Shown here piece by piece: positions 1 through 8,262 of a stretch of 64,000 nt of DNA (its first letter is position 1; every line of letters starts with the position of its first letter). A program made the position numbers and the translations under genes. The stretch is taken from contig NZ_VCEJ01000002.1 in the NCBI RefSeq assembly GCF_005860805.1, forward strand, positions 1,100,375 to 1,164,374. Reading direction: 5' to 3'. Source of the DNA: Dyadobacter luticola. Its GTDB lineage: Bacteria > Bacteroidota > Bacteroidia > Cytophagales > Spirosomataceae. The notes under the pieces were generated by a model. That model was not told the origin of the DNA, ran no database searches, and saw nothing but the letters and a program-made list of their open reading frames with translations.

Positions 1-407
1 AGCAGCATCTTCGGGAAGAAAATAAGATTGACTACAATTTGAACCGCAGCGAATATCGCGCCGGTTATGGCAAGTTCTCTGAATGTAATCAGGCCGCGGG
101 GCACGGCAAGTTCTTTCCGGTATTTGGCGTCATCTTCGGCGTCTTTGAATTCGTCGAAAATCCGTACGAGAAAAAAGAGGGATATGGTCGTGAAAATGCC
201 GGTAAGGAAAATTTTCCAGCTGACAAATCCTTCGGCGCCGCGGCAAATTCTTGAAAAGGAGATCGCCGAAAAGCTGAATGCCGTAACCAGCAGTCCATGA
301 CCGAGGATCGGGAAACGCTCTTTTTGATAAATGTAGAGCCGTTTCAGGAAAGGTGCACGATTTTCCTCCGGCCTGCTGAATTCATTTCCTTGCGCGGGTA
401 GCCTCAT
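1..407 (-). CDS. UbiA-like prenyltransferase, partial (N-terminal part)
   Basis: Open frame of 135 codons that starts at the ATG at 407 and runs off the left edge of the window. Hydrophobic stretches lie at about residues 36-55 and 66-84. They are followed by an acidic cluster, VRIFDEFKDAEDD (residues 81-93), which resembles the first Asp-rich Mg-prenyl-diphosphate motif of UbiA-family integral membrane prenyltransferases. Its ATG overlaps the TGA of the upstream HMG-CoA reductase gene by 4 bp (ATGA), so the two are probably translated together. The context fits isoprenoid metabolism. The acceptor substrate cannot be told from this fragment, and the second Asp-rich motif lies outside the window. 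Family call is good, function is inferred. Confidence 0.7.
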   Translation of the reverse strand, partial: MRLPAQGNEFSRPEENRAPFLKRLYIYQKERFPILGHGLLVTAFSFSAISFSRICRGAEGFVSWKIFLTGIFTTISLFFLVRIFDEFKDAEDDAKYRKELAVPRGLITFRELAITGAIFAAVQIVVNLIFFPKML

Positions 408-1681
408 TTTTTGCGACCGAACTTCTGGTGAGCGGCGGCAAATTGACCGGCGGACAATGCTGCTGCAATGGACAATTCCCCAGCCAAAACCAGCGCGCCG
501 CATATCTCGGCAAACTTCCGGGCTTTGCCTTCGCCGTAGCAATCCATCAGTTCCAGACATTCGCGCTGGGTGGGTAGCGAAGTACCGCCGCCGACGGTGC
601 CGACGATGAGGTTGGGCAATGTTACCGAGGCATAGAGGCTGCCGTCGCCGGTGAGCTCCATACGGGTGATTCCCACCGCGGCTTCGGAAATGCAGGCGAC
701 GTCCTGGCCGGTGGCGATGAAAAGTGCGGTCAGACCATTGGCATAATGTCCCTGCGCGCCGATGGAGCCGCTTTGTATCGTGCCGACTGTGGAAGACAAC
801 CAGTATTGCGCCATCGCTTCCGGGCTGGTTTTCAGTATTTTAACAACAATTTCCCTGCTGAGTGTGATCTCGGTTGTTACCTTTTTACCGCGGACATGCG
901 CGAATGATTGGGAAGTGGCTTTTTTATCGCCGGAATAATTGCCTTCGATAAACCACCATTCCGGCTGCACGGGTGCGTTGGCAATGATATATTGGCAAAT
1001 CGCATTGCTGCAAATGGTGACCATATTTTGCCCGGATGCGTCGCCGGTCTGAAATTCAAAAGTGAGGATCAGGTGGTTGCCTTCAATGTTGGATTTCATA
1101 TCCGAAAGTCGCGCATATCGGCTGGTTTCACCGGTAATGCGTTCAAATTCAGCAATGTTTCCCAAAATCCAGATCAGGAATGTGCCCAAATCGCCGAGGT
1201 GCTCAAACTTGAAAAGCGGCGAGCGCTGGACACCTTCGATCAGGCATACAGAGGTAGTGCCGCCTGCCCGCCGGCAAGCCCTCGCGCCGCGACTGTATGA
1301 AGCCAGTAAACTGCCTTCGCTCGTCGCCATCGGTACATAAAAATCTCCTTTGGCGCACGAGCCCAAAACCGTCAGCGGGCCGACAATCCCGGTGGGTACC
1401 ATGGACATCCCGATGAAATTTTCAATGTTCCCTTCCAGCTGCGAGAGGTTTGAAAACGTATTCTTTCCGGTAAGATAGGGGAGCTCCCGGCCCGTTTTCC
1501 TAAGCATATAATCCAGCCTTTTCTCTGTTCCTTCCTGCGTAACCGGCACTTCTGCGGGCAAGGATTCGGTCAGCGGCTCGGGCAATTTTTTGTTGCGGAT
1601 ATCAGAGATCAGCTGGTCGATATTTTCCAAAGCGCTGATTTGCTGCAACGCTTTTAAGGTGATTTCACTTGATGAAGACAT
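404..1681 (-). CDS. Hydroxymethylglutaryl-CoA reductase (class I-like)
   Basis: Protein of 425 aa that should reduce HMG-CoA to mevalonate with NAD(P)H, the committed step of the mevalonate pathway. Family landmarks are all visible: ENFIG with the following VPTGIVGPL (residues 87-103), catalytic Glu122 in MATSEGS, a dinucleotide-binding segment GDASGQN (213-219), catalytic Lys in GDKKATS (251-257), catalytic Asp327 in GQDVA, the GTVGGGTSLPTQ segment (361-372) and the C-terminal His418. It lacks the membrane anchor of eukaryotic enzymes, so it is cytosolic. The gene overlaps the UbiA-like gene by 4 bp. HMG-CoA reductase is not present in all Bacteroidota, and no other mevalonate-pathway gene is in the window. 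Confidence 0.93.
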   Translation of the reverse strand: MSSSSEITLKALQQISALENIDQLISDIRNKKLPEPLTESLPAEVPVTQEGTEKRLDYMLRKTGRELPYLTGKNTFSNLSQLEGNIENFIGMSMVPTGIVGPLTVLGSCAKGDFYVPMATSEGSLLASYSRGARACRRAGGTTSVCLIEGVQRSPLFKFEHLGDLGTFLIWILGNIAEFERITGETSRYARLSDMKSNIEGNHLILTFEFQTGDASGQNMVTICSNAICQYIIANAPVQPEWWFIEGNYSGDKKATSQSFAHVRGKKVTTEITLSREIVVKILKTSPEAMAQYWLSSTVGTIQSGSIGAQGHYANGLTALFIATGQDVACISEAAVGITRMELTGDGSLYASVTLPNLIVGTVGGGTSLPTQRECLELMDCYGEGKARKFAEICGALVLAGELSIAAALSAGQFAAAHQKFGRKK

Positions 1682-1797
1682 AGGGCGTTTTTTGGATTTT
1701 TCATGCTAACATTTGGGCAAAATCGTAATTTTTAGAAGAAATAAAAATTTATGCGCCTGCGGCAATTTCGTATGATGCAGAGATAACTGTCTGATTT

Positions 1798-3264
1798 ATG
1801 ACCAAGTATTGGGTCGAACATTTAAATTGCCGTTTGAATACGCAAAATGCTATGACTGAAAAATCTCACAATGTTGCCGCCCAAGCTTCCATCGCCGTTT
1901 TACCCTTCAAAAATCTGAGTAATGATCCCGAAGAAGAATATTTCAGCGACGGGGTGACGGAAGAAATTATCAATGTACTGAGCCGCGTGCCGGGTTTGCA
2001 GGTGGCCGGCCGGACTTCTTCTTTTACTTTCAAAGGCCGAACGGATGACCCGCAATTGATTGGTGAACAGCTTCATGTGGACTATATCCTGGAAGGCAGC
2101 CTGCAAAGTTCTGATCAGGCGTTGCTGATCGTGGCGAAGTTGCTGAAAGCGGAAGACGGCTCGGAGCTTTGGTCGGAGGAATATGACCGGGCGCTGGAAG
2201 ATATTTTTGATGTGCAGGACGAAATTGCGCAGGCTATTTTAAGCGCGGTGAAAATTGAGCTGCTGGGCGAGGAGCCGGCGGTGACTTTTAAGCGGTATAC
2301 CAATAACAAAGAGGCTTACCGGCTGTACCTGCGGGGCCGTTTTTATCACAACAAATTTGCCGGGATTGACGAATACAACAAGGCGATCGGCTATTTTCAG
2401 ACAGCTATCGAGCTTGAACCGACGTATGCGATTGCTTATTCGGGCATCGCCTCGTGCTACCTGAATATGTGGTTTTACCGGCATATGCCTGCCAAACAAG
2501 CTTTGCCGCTCATGAAAGATGCGACGGAAAAAGCGCTGGCGCTGGATAGCGGGATTGTCGAAAGCTACCTCGCGCTGGCACGGATGCAAATGCTGTCGGA
2601 GTGGGACTTTTCGGCGGCCTCGGAAACATTTAAAAAAGCCTTGGAACTGAACTGGAATACGGCCGACCTGCACGGACAATATGCGCTTTACCTTGCCCTG
2701 ACCGATCATTCCGACGAAGCGCAGGAAGAAACGGCCCTGGCGCTAACATTGGAGCCTTTTTCGCTGATCAATAATTTTTATGCAGGATATGTGTACTGGC
2801 TCGCCGGGAAGTTTGACAAAGCCATCGAACAAGGCCGGAAACTGACGGACCTGGAACCTTCTTTCTGGGGCGGACATTTGATTACCGGCTTAAACCAGAT
2901 CACACTACAAGATTATCCGGAGGCGCAGGAAGCATTGGAAACCGCCCTCGAAATGAATTATAACGGGATAACATTGAGCGCCTGCGGTGTGCTTTTCGGT
3001 CTCTCCGGCGAAACCGAAAGCGCGCGTGACATCCTCACTCAAATGAATACATTAAGCCAAACGCAGGTCGTCTCGAACTACGATATGGGTATTGTTAACG
3101 CTTCCATCGGTGAAAAAGATACTGCTGTGAGATATTTCCAAACTGCCGTAGAAAAGCACGAGCCGCCTATGCTGTTTTTCAAATACATTGTCCGGGATTG
3201 GCTTTCCGGAGAATTGTATGATGAGAGGTATGGGGAATTGGTTGGGATTTTGCGACGGGGTTAA
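1798..3264 (+). CDS. TolB-like N-terminal domain and TPR protein
   Basis: 488 aa. Residues about 31-145 carry the TolB/FlgO-like domain often found in bacterial adenylate cyclase and kinase fusions: it opens with SIAVLPFKNLS and continues with YFSDGVTEEI and later SELWSEEYDR. The rest (about 170-485) is a run of tetratricopeptide repeats. No cyclase, kinase or DNA-binding domain is present and there is no signal peptide, so this is a cytoplasmic scaffold form. A second ATG at 1852 would remove 18 residues and lies right before the conserved domain; the true start is undecided. Divergent from HMG-CoA reductase with 116 bp between them. Cellular role unknown. Confidence 0.75.
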   Translation: MTKYWVEHLNCRLNTQNAMTEKSHNVAAQASIAVLPFKNLSNDPEEEYFSDGVTEEIINVLSRVPGLQVAGRTSSFTFKGRTDDPQLIGEQLHVDYILEGSLQSSDQALLIVAKLLKAEDGSELWSEEYDRALEDIFDVQDEIAQAILSAVKIELLGEEPAVTFKRYTNNKEAYRLYLRGRFYHNKFAGIDEYNKAIGYFQTAIELEPTYAIAYSGIASCYLNMWFYRHMPAKQALPLMKDATEKALALDSGIVESYLALARMQMLSEWDFSAASETFKKALELNWNTADLHGQYALYLALTDHSDEAQEETALALTLEPFSLINNFYAGYVYWLAGKFDKAIEQGRKLTDLEPSFWGGHLITGLNQITLQDYPEAQEALETALEMNYNGITLSACGVLFGLSGETESARDILTQMNTLSQTQVVSNYDMGIVNASIGEKDTAVRYFQTAVEKHEPPMLFFKYIVRDWLSGELYDERYGELVGILRRG

Positions 3265-3291
3265 ACTGATGCAGCGCATCGCCCGATATCT

Positions 3292-3317
3292 TATCTGCGG
3301 ATTTCAATCCGCAGATA
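3292..3317 (+). terminator. Hairpin between TPR gene and YfcC-type gene
   Basis: Perfect 11-bp inverted repeat (TATCTGCGGAT / ATCCGCAGATA) with a 4-nt loop, 27 bp past the stop of the TPR gene. It is followed by an A-rich, not T-rich, stretch, so it may not be a classical intrinsic terminator. It ends only 14 bp before the start codon of the next gene, so in a read-through transcript it would sit in that gene's leader. Confidence 0.45.
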
Positions 3318-3331
3318 TATAAAAAACCTTT

Positions 3332-4831
3332 ATGCCCTCAACACGCCTTCCCTCGCCGCTCACTATCTTAATGATCGTCGTCATCCTCGCGGCGATCAGT
3401 ACCTGGCTGCTGCCCGCTGGCCAGTATAGCAAGCTGGCTGCGGAGGGGACGGATGCATTTGTATTGACTAGCCCGACCGGTTCGGTTAAACTGCCTTTTG
3501 CGCAAAAAACACTGGACAGCTTGTCGATAGACATTGCGATCGGGAAATTTAGCAGCGGCGATATCCGGAAGCCGGTTTCGGTGCCGGGGTCTTACCAAAA
3601 ACTTAAAAGCAATCCACAGGGCTTCACCAGCATTTTACAGGCACCTATCCGCGGCATTATCGATAGCATCGACATTGTCCTTTTCATTTTGACCATCGGC
3701 GGTTTTATGTATGTTTTCAACGAAACCGGCGCGATTGCCAGAGGCATTGAAAACCTTTCGCATACCATGAGGGGCCGTGAGCCGCTGCTGATGGTTTTGC
3801 TGATCTTCATTTTTGCGTTTCTGAGGGCTTCTTACGGGATGGAGGAAGAGGCGATCGTTTTTATTCCCATTCTCGTCCCACTTTTTCTGGCGGCCGGTTA
3901 TGACCTGCTGATCCCGGTGGCGGTGGTTTTTGGTGGAACGAGCGTCGGGGGCATTGCAGCTTTTTCGAACCCTTTTTCGGTAATCGTCGCTTCGAATGCG
4001 GGGGGAATCAACTGGATGGACGGACTGTACGAGCGGCTTATTCTGTTTATGATCGCGACTTCTTTTATGGCCTGGTTTGTGGTCAGGTATGCAGCGAAGA
4101 TCAGGAAAAATCCGGCTGCGTCGCTGGTTTTGCAGATCGAGGGAGTAGTAGCGCCAGCTTTGGAAAATGTGGTAAGTGACCAAAAAGAGCCTGTTTTGCT
4201 CGATTTAAAAACCAAAATATTGCTGCTCATTTACTTCGCCACATTTATCGGCATGATTTCCGGCATTGTGTGGCTGGGTTGGTGGACGATCGAAATGTCG
4301 GCGCTTTTTCTCGGCGTATCCATTCTGGTGGCTGTGATCACGCGGATGAATGAGCGGGTTTTTGTAAGCAATTTTATCAAAGGTGCCGAAAGTCTGCTTT
4401 CTGTCGCATTTATAGTCGGGGTGGCGCGCGGGATTACCATTGTACTCAACGACGGCCTCATTACCGACTCGATTCTTTTTTACGCGTCCGACATTGTACA
4501 ACATTTGCCGCCCGCCGTTTTTATCCTGTTTTTAATGGTTTTTTATCTGATCTTCTCGCTCTTTATCAGCTCATCGTCGGGCATGGCCGTGCTCACGATG
4601 CCCGTGGTAGGCGCGCTGGCGGTGATCATCCATATTCCGGGGCGGGAAATCGTAAACAGTTATTTGTACGGGATCAACATCATGTTTTTCATTTCGCCCA
4701 CCAGCCTGGTGTTGCCGTCGCTGGCGATGGTAAATGTGAGTTACAAAGTCTGGCTGCGTTTTATAACCCCGGTGATGGCCGTACTGCTACTTTTATGCGC
4801 TGTTTTTCTGGTTGTTGGATTGTATCTTTAA
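3332..4831 (+). CDS. YfcC family transporter (C4-dicarboxylate / amino-acid type)
   Basis: 499-aa integral membrane protein with about 12 hydrophobic segments, beginning with a segment at residues 8-28 and a short polar loop up to about residue 110. The series ILFLI-type helices, the motif RASYGMEEEAIVF and the conserved FGGTSVGGIAAFSNPFSV segment point to the YfcC/ArcD-like (COG1288) branch of the ion transporter superfamily. Members move basic amino acids or dicarboxylates, but the substrate here cannot be deduced. The loop at about 235-290 is variable in the family. No catabolic partner gene is adjacent; the next gene is an acetyltransferase 48 bp downstream. Confidence 0.82.
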   Translation: MPSTRLPSPLTILMIVVILAAISTWLLPAGQYSKLAAEGTDAFVLTSPTGSVKLPFAQKTLDSLSIDIAIGKFSSGDIRKPVSVPGSYQKLKSNPQGFTSILQAPIRGIIDSIDIVLFILTIGGFMYVFNETGAIARGIENLSHTMRGREPLLMVLLIFIFAFLRASYGMEEEAIVFIPILVPLFLAAGYDLLIPVAVVFGGTSVGGIAAFSNPFSVIVASNAGGINWMDGLYERLILFMIATSFMAWFVVRYAAKIRKNPAASLVLQIEGVVAPALENVVSDQKEPVLLDLKTKILLLIYFATFIGMISGIVWLGWWTIEMSALFLGVSILVAVITRMNERVFVSNFIKGAESLLSVAFIVGVARGITIVLNDGLITDSILFYASDIVQHLPPAVFILFLMVFYLIFSLFISSSSGMAVLTMPVVGALAVIIHIPGREIVNSYLYGINIMFFISPTSLVLPSLAMVNVSYKVWLRFITPVMAVLLLLCAVFLVVGLYL

Positions 4832-4879
4832 AAAAGCGCACGACAAAGGGTAAAATAGGAGGGATCAAACATTTAGATC

Positions 4880-5359
4880 ATGACAACACCAGATATCCAA
4901 CTTAAAACCGCCCAAGCTTTACAGGAATATTCCGATGCAGCGGATCTGATTATCGCTTACGTAACCTGGCTGGGTTTTGATCTTTCTTTTCAAAATTTTG
5001 ACAAAGAAATGGCGGACTTGCCAGAGATGTACAATCCCACGAATGGCGGTCTGTATGTGGTTTATCTGGATGAAAAACCGGTTGCAGTGGCTGGTTTGAG
5101 GCGATTCGGAGAAAACGACGGTGAGGTAAAAAGAATGTACGTAAAGCCGGAAGCCCGCGGCCACGGAATTGGAAAATTGCTTTTGACCAAATGCATTGAA
5201 GACGCAAAAGCCCTGCATTATGATACCCTCAAACTTGACACCGCCGATTACATGACCGCCGCCATCAAACTCTACACCGACCACGGCTTCACCGAAATCC
5301 CAGCCTACCGCTTCAACCCCCACGCAGAAGCCAAATATTTCGAACTGCCCCTAAAATAA
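4880..5359 (+). CDS. GNAT family N-acetyltransferase
   Basis: 159 aa, a single Gcn5-related N-acetyltransferase domain. The acetyl-CoA pyrophosphate-binding motif reads RGHGIGK within YVKPEARGHGIGKLLL, preceded by the typical strand GEVKRMYV, and the C-terminal strand region has ALHYDTLKLDT followed by AIKLYTDHGFTE. Substrate unknown; small-molecule or protein acetylation are both possible. Downstream of the YfcC-type gene in the same direction. A second, distantly similar GNAT protein occurs at 31605. Confidence 0.85.
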   Translation: MTTPDIQLKTAQALQEYSDAADLIIAYVTWLGFDLSFQNFDKEMADLPEMYNPTNGGLYVVYLDEKPVAVAGLRRFGENDGEVKRMYVKPEARGHGIGKLLLTKCIEDAKALHYDTLKLDTADYMTAAIKLYTDHGFTEIPAYRFNPHAEAKYFELPLK

Positions 5360-5432
5360 AAGCTAATGACCAAAATGACTACCAATGACCACACCTGACA
5401 ACCCCTGACCAAACCGTCAACCCAACCCCAAA

Positions 5433-6596
5433 ATGCCCAACCTCACCCCCTCCCGCATCCAATCCATCGATCTCCTCAAAGGCTTCGTAATGGTACTCAT
5501 GGCACTGGATCACACGCGTGATTATTTTTTCCAGGCCGGTTCTTTTTTCGAAGTTAGCAACCCGGCGCAAGCCGCTGTACCTGTGTTTATTACGCGTATC
5601 ATCACGCACGTGTGCGCGCCGACATTCAGTTTTTTAGCCGGGGTTTCCGCTTATATGTCGGGTAAGAAAAAATCCAAAGCAGAACTCGCCGAATTTCTGG
5701 TCAAACGCGGGCTCTGGCTGATTTTAATGGAATTGACCATCATTACATTTGCCTGGTATCTCAATGTGGCATTCAACAGTATCGACCTGGCGGTAATCTG
5801 GGTGCTGGGGGCGAGTATGGTGTTTCTGGCCGGCTTCATATTCCTGCCGCCAAACGTGATCCTGATTATCTCTGTTGTGCTGATCGCGGGACATAACTTG
5901 CTGGATAACATCCATTTAAACAATGTCTGGTGGGCGATGCTGCACGAAGTTTACGCAACCAAAATCTTCGGCGGTCATACCACTTTCTCGATCATTTACC
6001 CGATCATTCCCTGGATCGGCGTGATGTCGCTAGGGTATTATGTGGGGCGTTTTTATGATAACTCAATATTACCAGCGCAGCGACGAAAGTGGTTTAACCG
6101 GATCGGCTTTTCATCTTTTGCGCTTTTTATCATCATCCGATGGCTCAACGTTTATGGCGATCCGGTTCCCTGGGTGCACATGCCCACTACCGGCAGGACG
6201 CTGATGTCGTTTTTGAACGTAACGAAGTATCCGCCGTCGCTGTGCTACCTGCTCTTTACATTGACATTTACCTTTTTGTTTCTGGCCAATTCCGAAAAGT
6301 GGCGCGGTAGGCTTGTAGACTTTTTCAGCGTGTTTGGCCGGGTGCCGTTTTTCTACTACATTCTGCATTTATACCTGATCCGCATCGCAAGCGGCGTAGC
6401 GGGCTGGCTCACCGGCCATGGCTGGGATTTGCTCGTTCAGAAAGATTTTGAAATAGACCTCCATGGATTCGGGTTCAGTCTGCCTGCCGTGTACCTGATT
6501 TGGATGTGCATTATTGTGGCACTTTATCCGGTTTGCAAGCGATTTGACCGCTACAAGCAAAGTCACCGGGAACAGTGGTGGCTCAGCTATCTTTAA
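5433..6596 (+). CDS. DUF1624 / heparan-alpha-glucosaminide acetyltransferase-like membrane protein
   Basis: 387-aa polytopic membrane protein. The N-terminus (RIQSIDLLKGFVMVLMALDHTRDYFF, described by its key residues Asp12, Lys15, Asp26 and His27 in part) is characteristic of the DUF1624/COG3503 group, relatives of lysosomal heparan-alpha-glucosaminide N-acetyltransferase and of acyltransferase family 3. About ten hydrophobic segments follow. Members are thought to acylate sugars across the membrane with cytosolic acetyl-CoA, but bacterial members are mostly uncharacterised. No sugar-processing partner is adjacent, so the acceptor is unknown. The region 5360-5432 upstream is short and carries no recognisable signal. 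Confidence 0.8.
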   Translation: MPNLTPSRIQSIDLLKGFVMVLMALDHTRDYFFQAGSFFEVSNPAQAAVPVFITRIITHVCAPTFSFLAGVSAYMSGKKKSKAELAEFLVKRGLWLILMELTIITFAWYLNVAFNSIDLAVIWVLGASMVFLAGFIFLPPNVILIISVVLIAGHNLLDNIHLNNVWWAMLHEVYATKIFGGHTTFSIIYPIIPWIGVMSLGYYVGRFYDNSILPAQRRKWFNRIGFSSFALFIIIRWLNVYGDPVPWVHMPTTGRTLMSFLNVTKYPPSLCYLLFTLTFTFLFLANSEKWRGRLVDFFSVFGRVPFFYYILHLYLIRIASGVAGWLTGHGWDLLVQKDFEIDLHGFGFSLPAVYLIWMCIIVALYPVCKRFDRYKQSHREQWWLSYL

Positions 6597-6628
6597 CATT
6601 CTCATTTAGTATTTTAAAATTCTTTGTT

Positions 6629-8215
6629 ATGAAAAAAACTTTACGCTTTCCGCTGCTCTTTTTTTGCTTTAAACTGCTGATTAGCTTCGACTTATCTGCG
6701 CAGATTTCGTCAAACGAAGTCGACGCACTGGTACAGGATGCGCTGGTAAAATTCCAGGTTGCCGGAGCTTCCGTGGCGATTGTGAAGGATGGAAAAGTGG
6801 TGCATAAAAAGGGTTACGGGGTGAGATCGGTTGAAACAAAACAACCCGTCGACGACCGTACCAACTTTCAGATCGCCTCCAATTCCAAAGCATTCACGAC
6901 CGCCGCGCTGGCTATTTTGGTGGATGAGGGCAAAATTTCCTGGAAGGATAAGGTGAAAAAGCACATCCCTGAATTCAAAATGTACAATGAGTATGTGACG
7001 GAGAATTTCCTGGTCGAAGATCTGCTCTGTCACCGCTCGGGACTGGGCTTGGGCGCGGGAGACCTGATGTTTTTTCCGGATGGTACCGATTTCACGATCA
7101 AGGATGTGCTTTCGAGCTTCCAGTACTTCAAGCCGGTTTCTGCATTCCGCACGCAGTTTGACTATGATAACCAGCTCTATTTCGTGGCCGGGGAAGTGAT
7201 TGCGCGGGTCACCGGGATGTCGTGGGAAAAGTTTGTGCATTCGCGGATCATCGAACCACTGGGGATGGACCATACCTATACTTCCGTGGCCGAAGTGACG
7301 GACAAGATCAACCTCGCGATGCCGCATTCAACTGAAAACTCGGAAACCAACAAGATCCGGAAAATCGATCTATTTATCGAGGCGATCAGCGGCGCGGCAG
7401 GTGGTATTTTATCCAATGCGGATGATATGTCGAAATGGATGATCACGCAACTGAACAAGGGAAAATATGGACCAAATCTGGAAAAGCAGCTTTTTACAGA
7501 AGCGCGGCAGCGGGAAATGTGGACGATCCATACCGTCACCGGCGTGAACCGCGATCCACGCTACAACTCACATTTCGCCGGTTATGGGCTGGGTTGGGAC
7601 CTGGCCGATATCAAGGGAAATCTTCGAGCAAGCCACACCGGCGGCCTGCCCGGAATGCTTTCAACTGTCGTACTAATCCCGGATCAGAAGTTAGGAATTA
7701 TGATTTTGACCAATACCGAAGCAGGCGGCGCTGGTTTGTTCAGTGCACTGAGCCGGACGCTCGTGGATAGTTATTTAGGGATTGATAAAACGGATAAGGT
7801 GGACTGGATCAGCAGGATCAGCAAGAATTTGCAGGCAGGAAGATCCTATGGCGACTCGGTAACAACGAAAGTATGGCAAACTGTGGCCGCCGCGAAGAAT
7901 ACGCCGGTGAAAGCGAATGATTATGTGGGTGTTTACGAAGACAAATGGTTTGGGAAAGTGGAGGTTTTTTTAAAAGGAGACCAGCTATGGTTTAAATGTT
8001 ACCGTTCCAAAAGATTGAACGGCCCGATGCATTTTTACAAAGCAAATACCTTTGCCATAAAATGGGAGTACCAGGATATGGACTGCGACGCATTCGCCAG
8101 CTTCGTCCTGGATGAAAACGGCAAAGCGCAGAGTATCAAAATGAAAGGTATCTCACCCAACATTGATTTCAGCTTCGATTTCCATGATTTGGATTTGCAG
8201 CGGGTGGGTAAGTAG
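6629..8215 (+). CDS. Serine hydrolase (class C beta-lactamase-like) with DUF3471 tail
   Basis: 528 aa from the ATG at 6629. This start is chosen because MKKTLRFPLLFF begins a good signal peptide ending near LSAQ; the upstream in-frame ATG at 6575 would overlap the previous gene and bury the signal. Penicillin-binding-fold catalytic motifs are all present: SNSK (Ser84, Lys87), Tyr179-Asp-Asn181 and His336-Thr-Gly-Gly. A C-terminal domain at about 430-520 (DYVGVYEDKWFGKVEVFL) matches the DUF3471 beta-barrel seen in such hydrolases. Likely a periplasmic or secreted esterase, D-amino-acid peptidase or amidase; the substrate is unknown and true beta-lactamase activity is not implied. Confidence 0.88.
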   Translation: MKKTLRFPLLFFCFKLLISFDLSAQISSNEVDALVQDALVKFQVAGASVAIVKDGKVVHKKGYGVRSVETKQPVDDRTNFQIASNSKAFTTAALAILVDEGKISWKDKVKKHIPEFKMYNEYVTENFLVEDLLCHRSGLGLGAGDLMFFPDGTDFTIKDVLSSFQYFKPVSAFRTQFDYDNQLYFVAGEVIARVTGMSWEKFVHSRIIEPLGMDHTYTSVAEVTDKINLAMPHSTENSETNKIRKIDLFIEAISGAAGGILSNADDMSKWMITQLNKGKYGPNLEKQLFTEARQREMWTIHTVTGVNRDPRYNSHFAGYGLGWDLADIKGNLRASHTGGLPGMLSTVVLIPDQKLGIMILTNTEAGGAGLFSALSRTLVDSYLGIDKTDKVDWISRISKNLQAGRSYGDSVTTKVWQTVAAAKNTPVKANDYVGVYEDKWFGKVEVFLKGDQLWFKCYRSKRLNGPMHFYKANTFAIKWEYQDMDCDAFASFVLDENGKAQSIKMKGISPNIDFSFDFHDLDLQRVGK

Positions 8216-8220
8216 TTTTT

Positions 8221-8259
8221 TATGCCACGAATACACCGCTGCGGTGTATTCGTGGCATA
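8221..8259. terminator. Long perfect hairpin between convergent genes
   Basis: Arms of 19 bp (8221-8239 and 8241-8259) are perfect reverse complements around one nominal central base; flanking T-rich and A-rich stretches extend the pairing. It lies between the convergent serine hydrolase and GH125 genes, so it probably ends transcription in both directions. Confidence 0.7.
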
Positions 8260-8262
8260 AAA

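Noticed and set aside
6629-8215. Beta-lactamase resistance gene
   Set aside because: The motifs are of the general serine hydrolase/penicillin-binding fold with a DUF3471 tail; nothing indicates real beta-lactamase activity.
8221-8259. Nearly perfect 39-bp palindrome considered as an attachment site or insertion end
   Set aside because: It stands between two convergent genes with no nearby integrase or transposase, and its flanks suit a bidirectional terminator.
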